Assembly (NCBI GenBank): GCA_903872075.1 | Contig: CAIQJF010000082.1 | Coordinates: forward strand, 1-64,000 | DNA from: an uncultured Caulobacteraceae bacterium | GTDB lineage: Bacteria > Pseudomonadota > Alphaproteobacteria > Caulobacterales > Caulobacteraceae | Length of the DNA stretch: 64,000 bases | Reading direction: 5' to 3' | Shown here: piece after piece, positions 1 to 7,893 of the stretch | Position numbering within the stretch: the first letter of the stretch is position 1 | Layout: each line of letters starts with the position of its first letter | Translations under genes and position numbers: made by a program | Notes under the pieces: generated by a model | What the model was told of the DNA's origin: nothing | The model's database searches: none | What the model saw: the letters and a program-made list of their open reading frames with translations, nothing else

Positions 1-296
1 CGGGCACCCGGGCCGCTTCGGATGACGCCGGTCGGGCGGGATTGGCCCAAAGGCTACGAAAGGGGACTCGACAATGCGGCCATATCCGCCATTCTGCGGA
101 TCCAGAAGGCCGGACGGGCCGTCCATCTGGGGAATGTCAGCTTATACAATCGCCTGGCCAATCCTAGTTTTAAGGTGCGGATGGGGCAGACCCTGATCGC
201 GACGGATCGGGGCTTGAACAGGCCATTCTGGATCGGATCACCCAAGCGCTGGCAATTCGCGCGCCAGCCACGACCTCGGGTCCGCAGTCCATCGCC
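1..296. other. Left-edge stretch without a convincing gene
   Basis: No ORF here looks like a known protein. The frame of the downstream HTH gene stays open back to a stop at 171-173, and from about 205 its translation (GLEQAILDRITQALAIRA) looks like a normal helical protein, but it contains no ATG, GTG or TTG before 297. Either the HTH protein has lost its proper start by a small deletion, or this is a decayed upstream portion. The stretch belongs to the mobile-island edge that ends near 1030. Confidence 0.4.
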
Positions 297-494
297 GTGT
301 CGATCAAACAAGCCGCGGAGCTGATCGGGCTCAGCCGAGCGTCAATCTATCGACTAGTTTCCGAGGGCGAACTGAAATCGTTCAAGGTTGGCGGGCGGGC
401 CCTGATCAAGCGCGAAGACCTCGCCGCGCTGCTTACTCCCAAGCCTAATGCAATCGAAAAGCGCGGACGGGGTAGGCCACGGAAAGTTCAGTGA
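297..494 (+). CDS. AlpA/excisionase-like helix-turn-helix protein
   Basis: The 65-residue product carries the compact winged helix-turn-helix of the excisionase/AlpA (MerR-like) group across residues 3-47: SIKQAAELIGLSRASIYRL, then a wing with FKVGGRALIKREDL. A basic tail (RGRGRPRK) follows. Proteins of this type act as excisionases or as small regulators in integrated elements. The start is GTG and there is no obvious ribosome binding site. The same frame is open upstream and looks coded for about 30 residues, so the true N-terminus may be longer or damaged. It lies next to a tRNA-fragment att site, which fits a mobile-element role. The integrase that would normally accompany it is not in the window. 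Confidence 0.7.
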   Translation: MSIKQAAELIGLSRASIYRLVSEGELKSFKVGGRALIKREDLAALLTPKPNAIEKRGRGRPRKVQ

Positions 495-655
495 TGCGGT
501 CGACGCCACCTGCGGTCGAAGTTGGCAACCGCTGAAGCGATGGGGGCGGGCTCGAGCTCTGACATCTTCAGTCACTGGAGATCTTCCAGGCCTTTTTCGG
601 TAGGAAAATGAATGCCTTGAAAGCAGCGTAGCGCCACGCAACGCGAGAGGATGTG

Positions 656-850
656 ATGGCGACGCAGGACTTGAAGGACAGCCGGGGCTTCTTGCTCGGC
701 AGGATCGTGACCGACCAGAACGGGTTACAGGCTATCCAGGATGCAAAAGGCTTCAAGAAGGGTTGGTATGACCCTCGAACGAACACAACCTACCGCGCCA
801 ACGGGTTCAGGGTTGGCACGGGAAATCTGCTGGCGACGCTGCTGCGATAG
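656..850 (+). CDS. Small hypothetical protein of mobile elements
   Basis: A 64-residue soluble protein with no catalytic motif that I can recognise. It reads like the small repeat-type proteins found on plasmids and integrative elements: LKDSRGFLLGRIV, then a YDPRTNTTYRANG segment and a C-terminal VGTGNLLATLL. The ATG at 656 is preferred over the GTG at 653 because a GAGAGG ribosome binding site ends six bases before it. It stands alone between the AlpA-like gene and the AT-rich att region. Function unknown; the call rests on general resemblance and location. Confidence 0.55.
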   Translation: MATQDLKDSRGFLLGRIVTDQNGLQAIQDAKGFKKGWYDPRTNTTYRANGFRVGTGNLLATLLR

Positions 851-967
851 CGGATCGGGCGGCGATATTTCTAAGTATCTGATACATAACGTGTTACTAG
901 AATTATAACTACACATAAACACTACACATAAAATATAAACCATTGAAAATATTACTATAATATGCAT

Positions 968-1029
968 ACGCGACACACTCAAAATCTGTTGTCGCGAGAC
1001 GTGTTGGTTCGAGTCCGACCTGGGCACCA
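968..1029 (+). other. 3' part of a tRNA-Leu (CAA anticodon), probable attachment site
   Basis: The sequence reads as tRNA from the anticodon arm to the end: anticodon loop CTCAAAA with CAA at 980-982, a long variable arm (GTC-GCGA-GAC, 991-1000), T stem GTTGG/CCGAC around loop TTCGAGT (1003-1019), acceptor strand CTGGGCA (1020-1026) and an encoded CCA (1027-1029). The matching 5' half is missing: the upstream DNA is AT-rich and lacks the TGCCCAG needed for the acceptor stem. The anticodon stem has one C-C mismatch (976/988). This is the usual product of integrase-mediated insertion into a tRNA 3' end, leaving a partial copy at the far end of the element. Confidence 0.8.
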
Positions 1030-1162
1030 TGGACATGGTCGCGGAGGTGCGCCGAGCGACGACGCATCACACCAGCGCGCCGCGTGGCAGTGCGATCGGC
1101 TCCGTTTCTATGGAAGGCGGAATGCCGGTTTTCGGGTCGTCTTCGCCGGGGTCGTTGATTCA

Positions 1163-1244
1163 ATGACCTATAAGTCACATTTAAATTGACAAAATAGGCC
1201 TTATAGGGCCTTATTTTTCACATCTCTAATGACGTATAAGTCAT
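1163..1244 (+). promoter_or_regulatory. Two palindromic operators and promoter of the MmpA gene
   Basis: Two near-identical 15-base sites, ATGACCTATAAGTCA (1163-1177) and ATGACGTATAAGTCA (1229-1243), each contain the palindrome TGAC-n-TATA-n-GTCA. Between them lie a TTGACA box (1186-1191) and an imperfect inverted repeat, AAATAGGCC to GGCCTTATTT (about 1193-1217). The second site ends five bases before the ATG at 1249. The layout suggests autorepression by the HTH protein encoded there. The -10 box is not clear, so the exact promoter is uncertain. Confidence 0.6.
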
Positions 1245-1248
1245 AACA

Positions 1249-1710
1249 ATGAATCCGACCGACCTCGCCAGGAAGCATCTCGACGACCGCTTGACCCGCC
1301 TCCGGGACGCGCCGGGACTAGCCCGCCCATCGCGCGGTTGGGTGCGCGCCATTCGCGATGCGCTCGGCATGACGACGAGCCAGCTGGCGAGGCGCCTCGG
1401 CGTCGATCAGTCGCGCATCACCAAGCTGGAGCGCGCGGAAATCGAGGGTTCGGTGACGCTCAGGACCTTGCGCCAGGCGGCCGAGGGACTTGGGTGCACC
1501 GTCGTCTACAGCTTCGTTCCCACCACGTCCCTGGAGGACATGGTGCGCGCGCGCGCGGACGACATTGCCGACCGAGACCTGGCGCGCGTCGATCACACCA
1601 TGCGCCTGGAAAACCAGGCCCTGACGCCCCGTGACCTGAGGCAGGAACGCGAGCGGCTGGTCGCCACCCTGCTCTCCGGCAACCCACGCCGGTTGTGGGA
1701 TGATCCGTGA
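1249..1710 (+). CDS. Mobile mystery protein A (HTH regulator)
   Basis: 153 residues matching the family called mobile mystery protein A (TIGR02612 type). It has a Cro/cI-type HTH near residues 35-75 (ALGMTTSQLARRLGVDQSRI, then KLERAE), followed by a conserved VVYSFVP strand and a C-terminal helix region ending RLWDDP. Members are regulators encoded just upstream of protein B, a Fic-domain protein, on mobile elements, so the pair resembles a toxin-antitoxin module. Here the stop codon overlaps a GTG that begins a stump of protein B. No ribosome binding site is visible, because the operator abuts the ATG, so the message may be leaderless. Confidence 0.85.
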   Translation: MNPTDLARKHLDDRLTRLRDAPGLARPSRGWVRAIRDALGMTTSQLARRLGVDQSRITKLERAEIEGSVTLRTLRQAAEGLGCTVVYSFVPTTSLEDMVRARADDIADRDLARVDHTMRLENQALTPRDLRQERERLVATLLSGNPRRLWDDP

Positions 1711-1814
1711 CGGACCCGCTCATCGATGCCGACGACGAGGCCGCCACACCGCTGACTCCAGACATCCGGCCGTCGCTCGATATCGCCGGCGAGGCTGGCA
1801 AACTGGCCGGATGA
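1707..1814 (+). pseudogene. Truncated mobile mystery protein B (Fic family) stump
   Basis: A GTG overlapping the protein A stop (GTGA) opens a 35-codon frame. Its first 18 residues, TDPLIDADDEAATPLTP after the start, are the typical N-terminus of mobile mystery protein B. The sequence then leaves the family (IRPSLDIAGEAGKLAG) and stops at 1814. The whole Fic domain is absent. The stop overlaps the ATG of the DUF1801 gene. This looks like a deletion that joined the island end to core DNA, leaving the protein A gene without its partner. Confidence 0.75.
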
Positions 1815-2224
1815 GCGACCTGTTCCATTTTCCGAACGCCGTGGCCCGCGACCCCGAGGTCGAGGCCTGGTTCGCCGGAGGGGCCGATCCGCTGCGCCAG
1901 ATCGCCCGGACATGGTTCGAGGCGATGCGGGGCTGCGGGGACGACGTGCGCGAATTGCTGCACGACGGCCATCCCACCGCCTGCGCCGGCGATGCGGCGT
2001 TCGCCTACGTCGACGCCTTCACCGCCCATGTGAACATTGGCTTCTACCAGGGCGCGTCGCTGGACGATCCGGCCGGGCTTCTGCAGGGCGCCGGCAAGCG
2101 CATGCGGCATGTGAAGATCCGCTGGGGTGAGCCCGTAGACGAAGCCGCCCTGAGCGCGCTGATCGCCGCCGCCTATGGCGACATGCGGCCGCGGTTAAGG
2201 TCCGAGGGCGGCGCAAGCGGGTGA
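1811..2224 (+). CDS. DUF1801-family protein
   Basis: 137 residues in one small alpha/beta domain of the DUF1801 type. Diagnostic parts are RTWFEAMRGCGDDVRELLHD (about 32-51), a central FTAHVNIGFYQGASL strand pair and the C-terminal MRHVKIRWGEPVD. The family is widespread and has no firmly assigned reaction. The ATG overlaps the stop of the truncated protein B frame (ATGA); this seems an accident of the deletion, since the gene's own promoter region may have been altered. A loose GC-rich tail (RPRLRSEGGASG) ends the protein. Confidence 0.8.
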   Translation: MSDLFHFPNAVARDPEVEAWFAGGADPLRQIARTWFEAMRGCGDDVRELLHDGHPTACAGDAAFAYVDAFTAHVNIGFYQGASLDDPAGLLQGAGKRMRHVKIRWGEPVDEAALSALIAAAYGDMRPRLRSEGGASG

Positions 2225-2292
2225 CTCCGCCCCCGCGATGGCTGTAGGCCGGATCAGCGCCGCTAAGCGCCACGTCCGGGGATTCGAACCAC

Positions 2293-3579
2293 ATGACCAT
2301 CGACCGCCGCATGGCCTTGCGCGCCGGCCTTGCCACCCTCGGCCTCGCTCTGGCCGATCGCGCCGCCGCGGCGCCCGTCCTGATCGGCAGCGCCACCAGG
2401 CTCACCGCGGCCCAGGCCGCCCGGCGCAACGCCTGGCTGGAGATCGACGCCGCCCAGTTCGAGCGCAACATCGCCGGGGTGCGGAGCCTGATCGCCGGCG
2501 GCGGGGCCGACCTCTGTCTGGTCGTCAAGGCCGACGCCTATGGCTGCGGGCTGGACCTGCTGATGCCGTCGATCCTGCGCTCGGGCGCCAGGTCGATCGG
2601 GCTTTGCACCAACGACGAGGCCCGCGTCGCCCGCAATCACGGGTTCAAGGGCCGGATCATCCGGATCCGCACCCCGCTGCTGGAGGAGATCGAGGACGCC
2701 TGGCCACTCGGCGTGCAGGAGCTGATCGGCAATGCCGAGGAGGCGCGGCTTCTAGCTGAGTCGCTGCGCCGTCACCGGCCCGGCCGCCCGCTGCCGATCC
2801 ATCTGGCGCTCAACGCCGGCGGCATGAGCCGCAATGGCCTGGAGCTGAAGACCGAGGGCGCCAGGGCCGACGCACGCAAGATTCTGGCCCTGCGCGAGCT
2901 CCGCATCGTCGGGCTGATGACCCACTATCCCACCGAGGATCCCGATGACGTGCGGGCGCAGCTGGCGCGATACAACAGCGATGTCGCCTGGCTCGCCGCC
3001 AACGGCCTCAAGCTGGAGGGCGTCACCCGCCACACGGCCAATTCCGGCGTCACCGCCCGGTTTCCCGAAGCGCGGCTCGACATGGTGCGGGTGGGCAGCT
3101 TCCTCTACGGCGACACCGAGCCGGAGTTCCCGCAGTTCAAGGGCGTGATCACGATGAAGTCGCGGGTGGCGGCGGTGAACGCCTATCCGGCCGGCGAGAC
3201 GGTGAACTACGACCGCACCTACCGCCTCGGGCGGGATTCCCTGCTGGCCAACATCCCGGTGGGCTATTCCGACGGCTACCGCCGCACCCTGACCCACGCC
3301 AACCGGCCCGAATTCGCCGCCGAGGGCCGCAACCACACCCAGGTGCTGATCGGCGGGCGGCGCTATCCGGTGGTCGGGCGGGTGACCATGAACACCCTGA
3401 TGGCCGATGTCACCGACGCGCAGGGGGCGGTGAAGCTGGGCGACGAGGTCGTGCTTTACGGCCGGCAGGGCGGGGAGCTGATCACCCAAGCGGAGATCGA
3501 GGCCAACGCCGCCGCCTATGGAGCCGATGTCTATACGGTGCTGGGCAACTCTCTGCCGAAGGTCCTCAAGGCCGGCTGA
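2293..3579 (+). CDS. Exported alanine / broad-specificity amino-acid racemase
   Basis: 428 residues of the fold-III PLP racemase family, which interconverts L- and D-amino acids, chiefly alanine for peptidoglycan. The PLP lysine is K79 in VVKADAYGCG; the second catalytic base is Y306 in ETVNYDRTY; Y325 in PVGYSDGYRR and the MNTLMADVT segment are also conserved. The N-terminus (RRMALRAGLATLGLALADRAAAA) looks like a Tat-type or other export signal, so the enzyme probably works in the periplasm, as broad-specificity racemases do. It is a single gene with no operon partner; the next gene, a VOC protein, starts about 100 bases downstream. Confidence 0.85.
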   Translation: MTIDRRMALRAGLATLGLALADRAAAAPVLIGSATRLTAAQAARRNAWLEIDAAQFERNIAGVRSLIAGGGADLCLVVKADAYGCGLDLLMPSILRSGARSIGLCTNDEARVARNHGFKGRIIRIRTPLLEEIEDAWPLGVQELIGNAEEARLLAESLRRHRPGRPLPIHLALNAGGMSRNGLELKTEGARADARKILALRELRIVGLMTHYPTEDPDDVRAQLARYNSDVAWLAANGLKLEGVTRHTANSGVTARFPEARLDMVRVGSFLYGDTEPEFPQFKGVITMKSRVAAVNAYPAGETVNYDRTYRLGRDSLLANIPVGYSDGYRRTLTHANRPEFAAEGRNHTQVLIGGRRYPVVGRVTMNTLMADVTDAQGAVKLGDEVVLYGRQGGELITQAEIEANAAAYGADVYTVLGNSLPKVLKAG

Positions 3580-3685
3580 CACGCCCGAGTCGCGACGTCC
3601 TCAACGGCGGTGGCGCGTTGGATGGGAACATGCTTTCCTTTGCCCTGAGGCGACGCAACGACGCGCCTGGAGGGGGAAGCACACC

Positions 3686-4192
3686 ATGACCACGCGGCTG
3701 AACATCGCCTCGCTGATTCACGTCAACATCAATGTCTCGGACTTCGATCGGTCCAAGACCTTCTATGAGGCCCTGGGCTTTCGCCTGATCTGGATGGTGC
3801 CGCCGACCAACACGCCGGAATGCTGCGCGGCCGTCGGCATGCCGCCCTATCAGGTGAAAGGCGGGCTGATGGTGCTCGAGGGGACAGAGACGCCGTTCGT
3901 CATCGACCTGCTGGAATGGCAGACGCCGCACGATCCTGCGCCGCCCTATCCGCATCTGTATCATCGGGGCCTGGCGCGGATCGCCATGGCCACCCGCGAC
4001 ATGGACGCCGACCTCGCCGCCCTGGCGGACATGGGAGTCGAGCTGGTAGGGCCGCCGGGGCGTGTGGAGATCGACGGCGTGCCGGTCGGCGGCCGGTTCG
4101 TCTGTTTCAAGGACCCGGACGGCACGGTCCTGGAACTGGTCGAGATCCCGCCGGGCGGCTTCGGCGCGCCGCCGCCGCCGGAACCGCAATAG
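3686..4192 (+). CDS. VOC-family (glyoxalase/bleomycin-resistance fold) protein
   Basis: 168 residues with paired beta-alpha-beta-beta-beta modules. The N-terminal half opens SLIHVNINVSDFDRSKTFYE and the C-terminal half ends with CFKDPDGTVLELVEIPPGG, where the glutamate of VLELVE is the usual metal ligand. VOC proteins include lyases, dioxygenases and isomerases; the substrate here cannot be told. The ATG at 3686 follows a GGAGGGGGAAG ribosome binding site. The upstream in-frame extension to 3518 only overlaps the end of the racemase gene and is not used. It converges with the phosphatase gene, leaving only four bases between them. Confidence 0.85.
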   Translation: MTTRLNIASLIHVNINVSDFDRSKTFYEALGFRLIWMVPPTNTPECCAAVGMPPYQVKGGLMVLEGTETPFVIDLLEWQTPHDPAPPYPHLYHRGLARIAMATRDMDADLAALADMGVELVGPPGRVEIDGVPVGGRFVCFKDPDGTVLELVEIPPGGFGAPPPPEPQ

Positions 4193-4196
4193 GCGA

Positions 4197-4973
4197 TCAG
4201 ACCAGCAGTTTCTCGCGGATGGCCTCGCGCACGGCGGGCGTGAGGCCGGCGACCTCGGCCAGATAGGTGTCCGTGTCGCCGTGCTGTTCGGCCACCGCGG
4301 CGAAGGCGGCGTGGAGCCAGTCCAGATCGGCGGCCAACATGGCGCGGAGCAGGTCCTCGGACACCTCCCGGCCATGGGTTTCCTTGAACTGCGCCGCCAG
4401 TTCGCCCATTCGCGCGTCGGCGCGGTTGTGCCGGTTGGTGGCCAGGTAGTCGGCGTGGATCTCCGCTTCCGGCGCGCCAAGCACATGCAGGGTCAGGGCG
4501 CAGAGGAACCCGGTGCGGTCCTTGCCGGCGTGGCAGTTGATCAGCACCGGTCCGTCGAGCTCGGCCAGCAGGGCGAAATCCGCGCGATAGACCGCCACAT
4601 AGAAGGGATCGAACGGATAGCCGCGGTAGCCGACGGTCATCTGATCCTTCACCCGCTGGGCGGTGGCGTCGGGTTCGCTCAGGAAGGTCAGGTGCGGGGC
4701 GACGGCGATGTCGGTGGGTCCCTTGTGCTCGATCAGCCGGGCGCGTGGCGCCTCAGGCCTGCGGGCAATGTCTCGCGCCCGTTCCGGCGGGCGGCGCAGG
4801 TCGACGAACAGGGCGAAATCGAGATTCGAGAGGCGGGCGAGGTCCGCGTCCGTGGCCGCCGCGTGGTGGCCCGAGCGGAACAGCCGGCCCGTGCGAATGC
4901 GCCGCCCGCCGGCGCCCGCGCCGCCGCCGAAATCCCGAAAGTTGATGACGCCGTCGAGTTCGATCGCGCTCAT
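4197..4973 (-). CDS. Tyrosine-protein phosphatase (dual-specificity-like)
   Basis: 258 residues of the bacterial tyrosine phosphatase group that begins with a NFRDFGG motif (residues 11-17). The phosphatase loop C-x5-R is intact: CHAGKDRTG at 147-155, with C147 as nucleophile and R153 binding phosphate. A general acid aspartate probably lies in the DPFYVAVYRADF region. Such enzymes hydrolyse phosphotyrosine or phosphoinositides; the partner is unknown. The ATG at 4973 is chosen because homologues start directly before the NFRDFGG motif; the open frame to 5051 adds only low-complexity sequence. It stands alone. Confidence 0.85.
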   Translation of the reverse strand: MSAIELDGVINFRDFGGGAGAGGRRIRTGRLFRSGHHAAATDADLARLSNLDFALFVDLRRPPERARDIARRPEAPRARLIEHKGPTDIAVAPHLTFLSEPDATAQRVKDQMTVGYRGYPFDPFYVAVYRADFALLAELDGPVLINCHAGKDRTGFLCALTLHVLGAPEAEIHADYLATNRHNRADARMGELAAQFKETHGREVSEDLLRAMLAADLDWLHAAFAAVAEQHGDTDTYLAEVAGLTPAVREAIREKLLV

Positions 4974-5136
4974 GTCCCTGCCTGTCCCCGCCAGATGTGG
5001 GCCGGAACAAGCACGGCGGGGCCCGCCGCGTCCAGCGGCGATCGCCGCCACGATTGACCTGGGTCAACGACGTTCGCGCCGCGCGGCGCTTCGATACCCA
5101 TCGACGACGCACAAACAAGAAAGAGAGCCTCAGGCC

Positions 5137-5403
5137 ATGAACCACAAACACCGGGCCACCCTGCACGCCCTGTTCGCCCATCCCTTAAGCAGCAACATCG
5201 ACACCAAGGCGGTGAAGTCGGTGCTTGAGTCGCTCGGCGCCGAACTTTCCCATGGGGGCCACAGCCATCTGGCCGTGAAGCTGAATGGCCATGTCCACAG
5301 CTTCCACGACACCGCTCACACCCTGCCCAAGGACGCCGTCGCGACTTTGCGGAAATTCCTTGAGGAGGCCGGCGTGGATCCGGTGCGGGACTACCCGCTT
5401 TAG
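5137..5403 (+). CDS. Orphan HicA-like protein (YcfA family)
   Basis: 88 residues. It aligns by eye with the HicA at 51010-51279: both begin with a basic HRATL motif followed by A[LI]F-x-HP[LV]S, carry LGAE[LI]S in the middle, have a short strand with F or L plus NG/FGE, and end in a LRK[FW]L helix. HicA toxins are small dsRBD-fold mRNA interferases neutralised by an adjacent HicB. No HicB lies next to this one: upstream is the phosphatase and downstream, three bases away, the convergent P-type ATPase. It may be a solitary or domesticated relative. Ribosome binding site AAGAGAG before the ATG. Confidence 0.65.
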   Translation: MNHKHRATLHALFAHPLSSNIDTKAVKSVLESLGAELSHGGHSHLAVKLNGHVHSFHDTAHTLPKDAVATLRKFLEEAGVDPVRDYPL

Positions 5404-5406
5404 GGG

Positions 5407-7893
5407 TCAGGCGGGCTTAGGCGCCCGCTCCGTCAGGGCGCCCTTGACCACCAGCGCGAAGACGCCCGCCGCGGCTCCGGCCACGGCGACCCGCGCCCAG
5501 TCGTCGAGATGGAGCGGCTCGAGAGTCACCAGCCGCGCCAGCACCGGCGTCTGAACCAGGGCGACGAGGCTGACCACGCTCGCCCCGCTGACGATGCGCG
5601 CGGTCCAGGTCCGCAGGCCGCTGAGGGTGGCGGTGGTCCCGGCGCTGGCGGCGATCAGCGCGCCCAGAGCCAGGGCGCGCGCGTGCTCCACGCGGTTGTC
5701 CGGCCCCAGCGCGCTCTCGAAGCCAATATAGATCATCGCGGCCAGCAGGAGCCCCGAGACGGTGATCACCGCCCAGGCGCGCGGTCCGAAGAAACGTGGC
5801 GGTCCGCCGCCGTAGCCGGGCAGAAGGCGATCGGAGGTGGGAAGGTCTTGGAATACCAAGAGGGCGGTCGGATGAATGATCAGCTCCAGCCAGACCACAT
5901 GGATCGGCAGGTAGAGCAGGGGGTGGCCGGCCAGGGGAATGGCGGCGGCCGTGAGCACCAGGGGAATGTGCACCATGAGGATGTAGGCGAACGACAGCTG
6001 CAGATTGCGGAACAGCTGGCGGCCCTCGCCGATCGCCCGGACGATGGTGCGGAAGTTGTCGTCCAGGAGGACGATGGCCGCCACCTCGCGGGCGCTCTGG
6101 GTGCCGCGTTCGCCCATGGCGATGCCGACGTCGGCTCTTTGAAGGGCGGGCACGTCGTTGACGCCGTCACCGGTGACCGCGACGATCTCACCGGCCGCGC
6201 GCAGGGCTTCCACCAGCCGCAGCTTCTGGCCCGGCGCCGCCCGCGCCACGACGTCGATATCGGCGGACATATCCACCGCGCCGTCCTTCCCCGTCGGGAA
6301 CAGATCGTCGGCCAGGGCGACGCGGGGCGTCTCCCCGCCCAGACCGGCTTCGCGGGCGATGGCTCCGGCGGTGGCCGGATGGTCGCCGGTGATCATGATG
6401 ACCCGGATGCCGGCGTCCCGGCAGGCGAGTACGGCGTCCCGCACGCCCTCGCGCAGGGGATCTTCCAGGGCCAGCAGGCCCGCCAGGGCGAAACCCTCCG
6501 ACGGCTCGTCCGCGGGCGGGGTGTCTCCTGACAGGGCGCGGGTCGCCACGGCGATGACCTTGTGGCCCTGGGCGGCATAGTCCGCCGCCTTCGCCCGCCA
6601 GCTGTCCAGGCTCGCCCCGGATTCGGCGCAGAGGCCGAAGATGGTTTCCGGCGCGCCCTTGGTCACGGCCGTCGCGCCGCCGCCCTCGCGCGCCAGGATC
6701 GCCGTCTCCCGGCGGCGGTCCTCGGTGAAGGGGAAGGTGGCGATACGGCGGGGTGGTGTCTCTCCCGGCGCGGCGGCGATCAGGGCCGCGTCCAGGGGAT
6801 CACCGCTGTCGGCCCGCGACGCGGCGGCGGCCCAGGATCTGAGCTCCGGCTCGGTCAACGCCGCCGCCGGTTCGAGATGGGCGAGGGTCAGGGCCCCTTC
6901 GGTGAGGGTTCCGGTCTTGTCGGAACAGATGCAGCTCACCCGGCCGATGTTCTCCACGGCCACGGCGCGCCGGACGAGAGCCTGCCGCCGGGCGAGGCGG
7001 TAGACACCCACGCCCAGGAAGAAGGTGAAGACGACCGGGAACTCTTCCGGCAGGGCGGCAATGGCCAGGGTGGCGGCGCTCAGGAAGGCGTCGAACAGCC
7101 CGTGACCCTGCATCAGGCGGATGGCCGCCAGCGCCACGCAGAGCGCCAGCGCCCCGGCCAGCATGATCCCCACCAGCCGACCGATCGCTTTCTGCAGGGG
7201 TGTCTGGCCGTGGGCCCCGATCATGGCCGACCGCACGATCTCGCCGTAGAGGGTCTCGCCGCCGATCGTCACGATGCGCATGCGGGCCTGGCCGGTGAGG
7301 AGGCGGGTTCCGGCGAACACCCAATGGACCAGATCGGCGTTGGCCGGAGCCACGCCGTCCTGCGCCGTCAGGGAGCGTTTGCGGACGGGCCAGGCCTCGC
7401 CCGTCAGCGAGGACTCGTCCACCTGCAGGTCGACGCCGCCGACGATCAGGCCGTCGGCGGGAAAGGATTCGCCCGGCGCGACGTTCACGAGGTCGGCGGG
7501 GACGGCCTCCCGCGCCGGCAGGACCACGCTCACGCCGTCGCGGATCACTCGCGCCTGGGCGGCAAGCCGGCTGGACAGGGCCGCGGTGGAACTCTGGGTC
7601 CGCCGATGCAGATAGGCGTCCATGCCGATCAGCGGAACCACCGCCACGCCCAGCACCGCCGCCTCGGTGTAGTCGCCGATGACCACGAACAGCACGCTCA
7701 TGCCGACCAGGAACCACAGCATGGGGTCGCGGGCGGTGTCGTTCAGCAGGGTCATCCAGCCGGACCGACCGTGGGCCAGGACATCGTTGAAGCCATAGAG
7801 GGCGCGGCGTTCGGCGACCTGGGCGCTGGTCAGCCCCACGGTCGCGTCCCGCGGATCGCCGATGCGGTCAGGGGGTATCGGGCGGCTGGCCAT
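5407..7893 (-). CDS. P-type cation-transporting ATPase
   Basis: 828 residues with all P-type landmarks: actuator loop SSLTGEAWPV (164-167 is TGEA where TGES is usual), M4 motif LPEEFP (281-286), phosphorylation site SDKTGTLT with D325, nucleotide-domain motif TKGAPE (about 411-416), TGDHPAT (502-508) and hinge TGDGVND (574-580). Ten or so membrane helices can be placed. It pumps a cation across the inner membrane; the PEEFP motif marks a subgroup whose ion I cannot name. ATG 7893 is used, since the longer frame runs through the upstream gene. It overlaps the AI-2E-type gene by 26 bases, the last member of a four-gene minus-strand run. Confidence 0.88.
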   Translation of the reverse strand: MASRPIPPDRIGDPRDATVGLTSAQVAERRALYGFNDVLAHGRSGWMTLLNDTARDPMLWFLVGMSVLFVVIGDYTEAAVLGVAVVPLIGMDAYLHRRTQSSTAALSSRLAAQARVIRDGVSVVLPAREAVPADLVNVAPGESFPADGLIVGGVDLQVDESSLTGEAWPVRKRSLTAQDGVAPANADLVHWVFAGTRLLTGQARMRIVTIGGETLYGEIVRSAMIGAHGQTPLQKAIGRLVGIMLAGALALCVALAAIRLMQGHGLFDAFLSAATLAIAALPEEFPVVFTFFLGVGVYRLARRQALVRRAVAVENIGRVSCICSDKTGTLTEGALTLAHLEPAAALTEPELRSWAAAASRADSGDPLDAALIAAAPGETPPRRIATFPFTEDRRRETAILAREGGGATAVTKGAPETIFGLCAESGASLDSWRAKAADYAAQGHKVIAVATRALSGDTPPADEPSEGFALAGLLALEDPLREGVRDAVLACRDAGIRVIMITGDHPATAGAIAREAGLGGETPRVALADDLFPTGKDGAVDMSADIDVVARAAPGQKLRLVEALRAAGEIVAVTGDGVNDVPALQRADVGIAMGERGTQSAREVAAIVLLDDNFRTIVRAIGEGRQLFRNLQLSFAYILMVHIPLVLTAAAIPLAGHPLLYLPIHVVWLELIIHPTALLVFQDLPTSDRLLPGYGGGPPRFFGPRAWAVITVSGLLLAAMIYIGFESALGPDNRVEHARALALGALIAASAGTTATLSGLRTWTARIVSGASVVSLVALVQTPVLARLVTLEPLHLDDWARVAVAGAAAGVFALVVKGALTERAPKPA

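Larger units (their letters stand above)
851..1248. other. AT-rich gap between island gene and MmpA gene
   Basis: A stretch without a gene. Bases 870-965 are strikingly AT-rich against very GC-rich surroundings, as is common at integration hot spots. It then holds a tRNA-Leu 3' fragment (968-1029), a GC-rich unremarkable segment (1030-1160) and a palindrome-rich control region for the MmpA gene (1163-1244). Small ORFs across it on both strands have no family resemblance. Confidence 0.6.

Noticed and set aside
22-324. 100-codon frame at the left edge
   Set aside because: No family resemblance, Arg/Pro-rich end typical of shadow frames, and it conflicts with the coded-looking upstream frame of the HTH gene.
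2277-2291. GGGGATTCGAACC, like the T arm of a minus-strand tRNA
   Set aside because: The flanks do not pair as a T stem or acceptor stem, and no other tRNA part is present; it is a chance match before the racemase gene.
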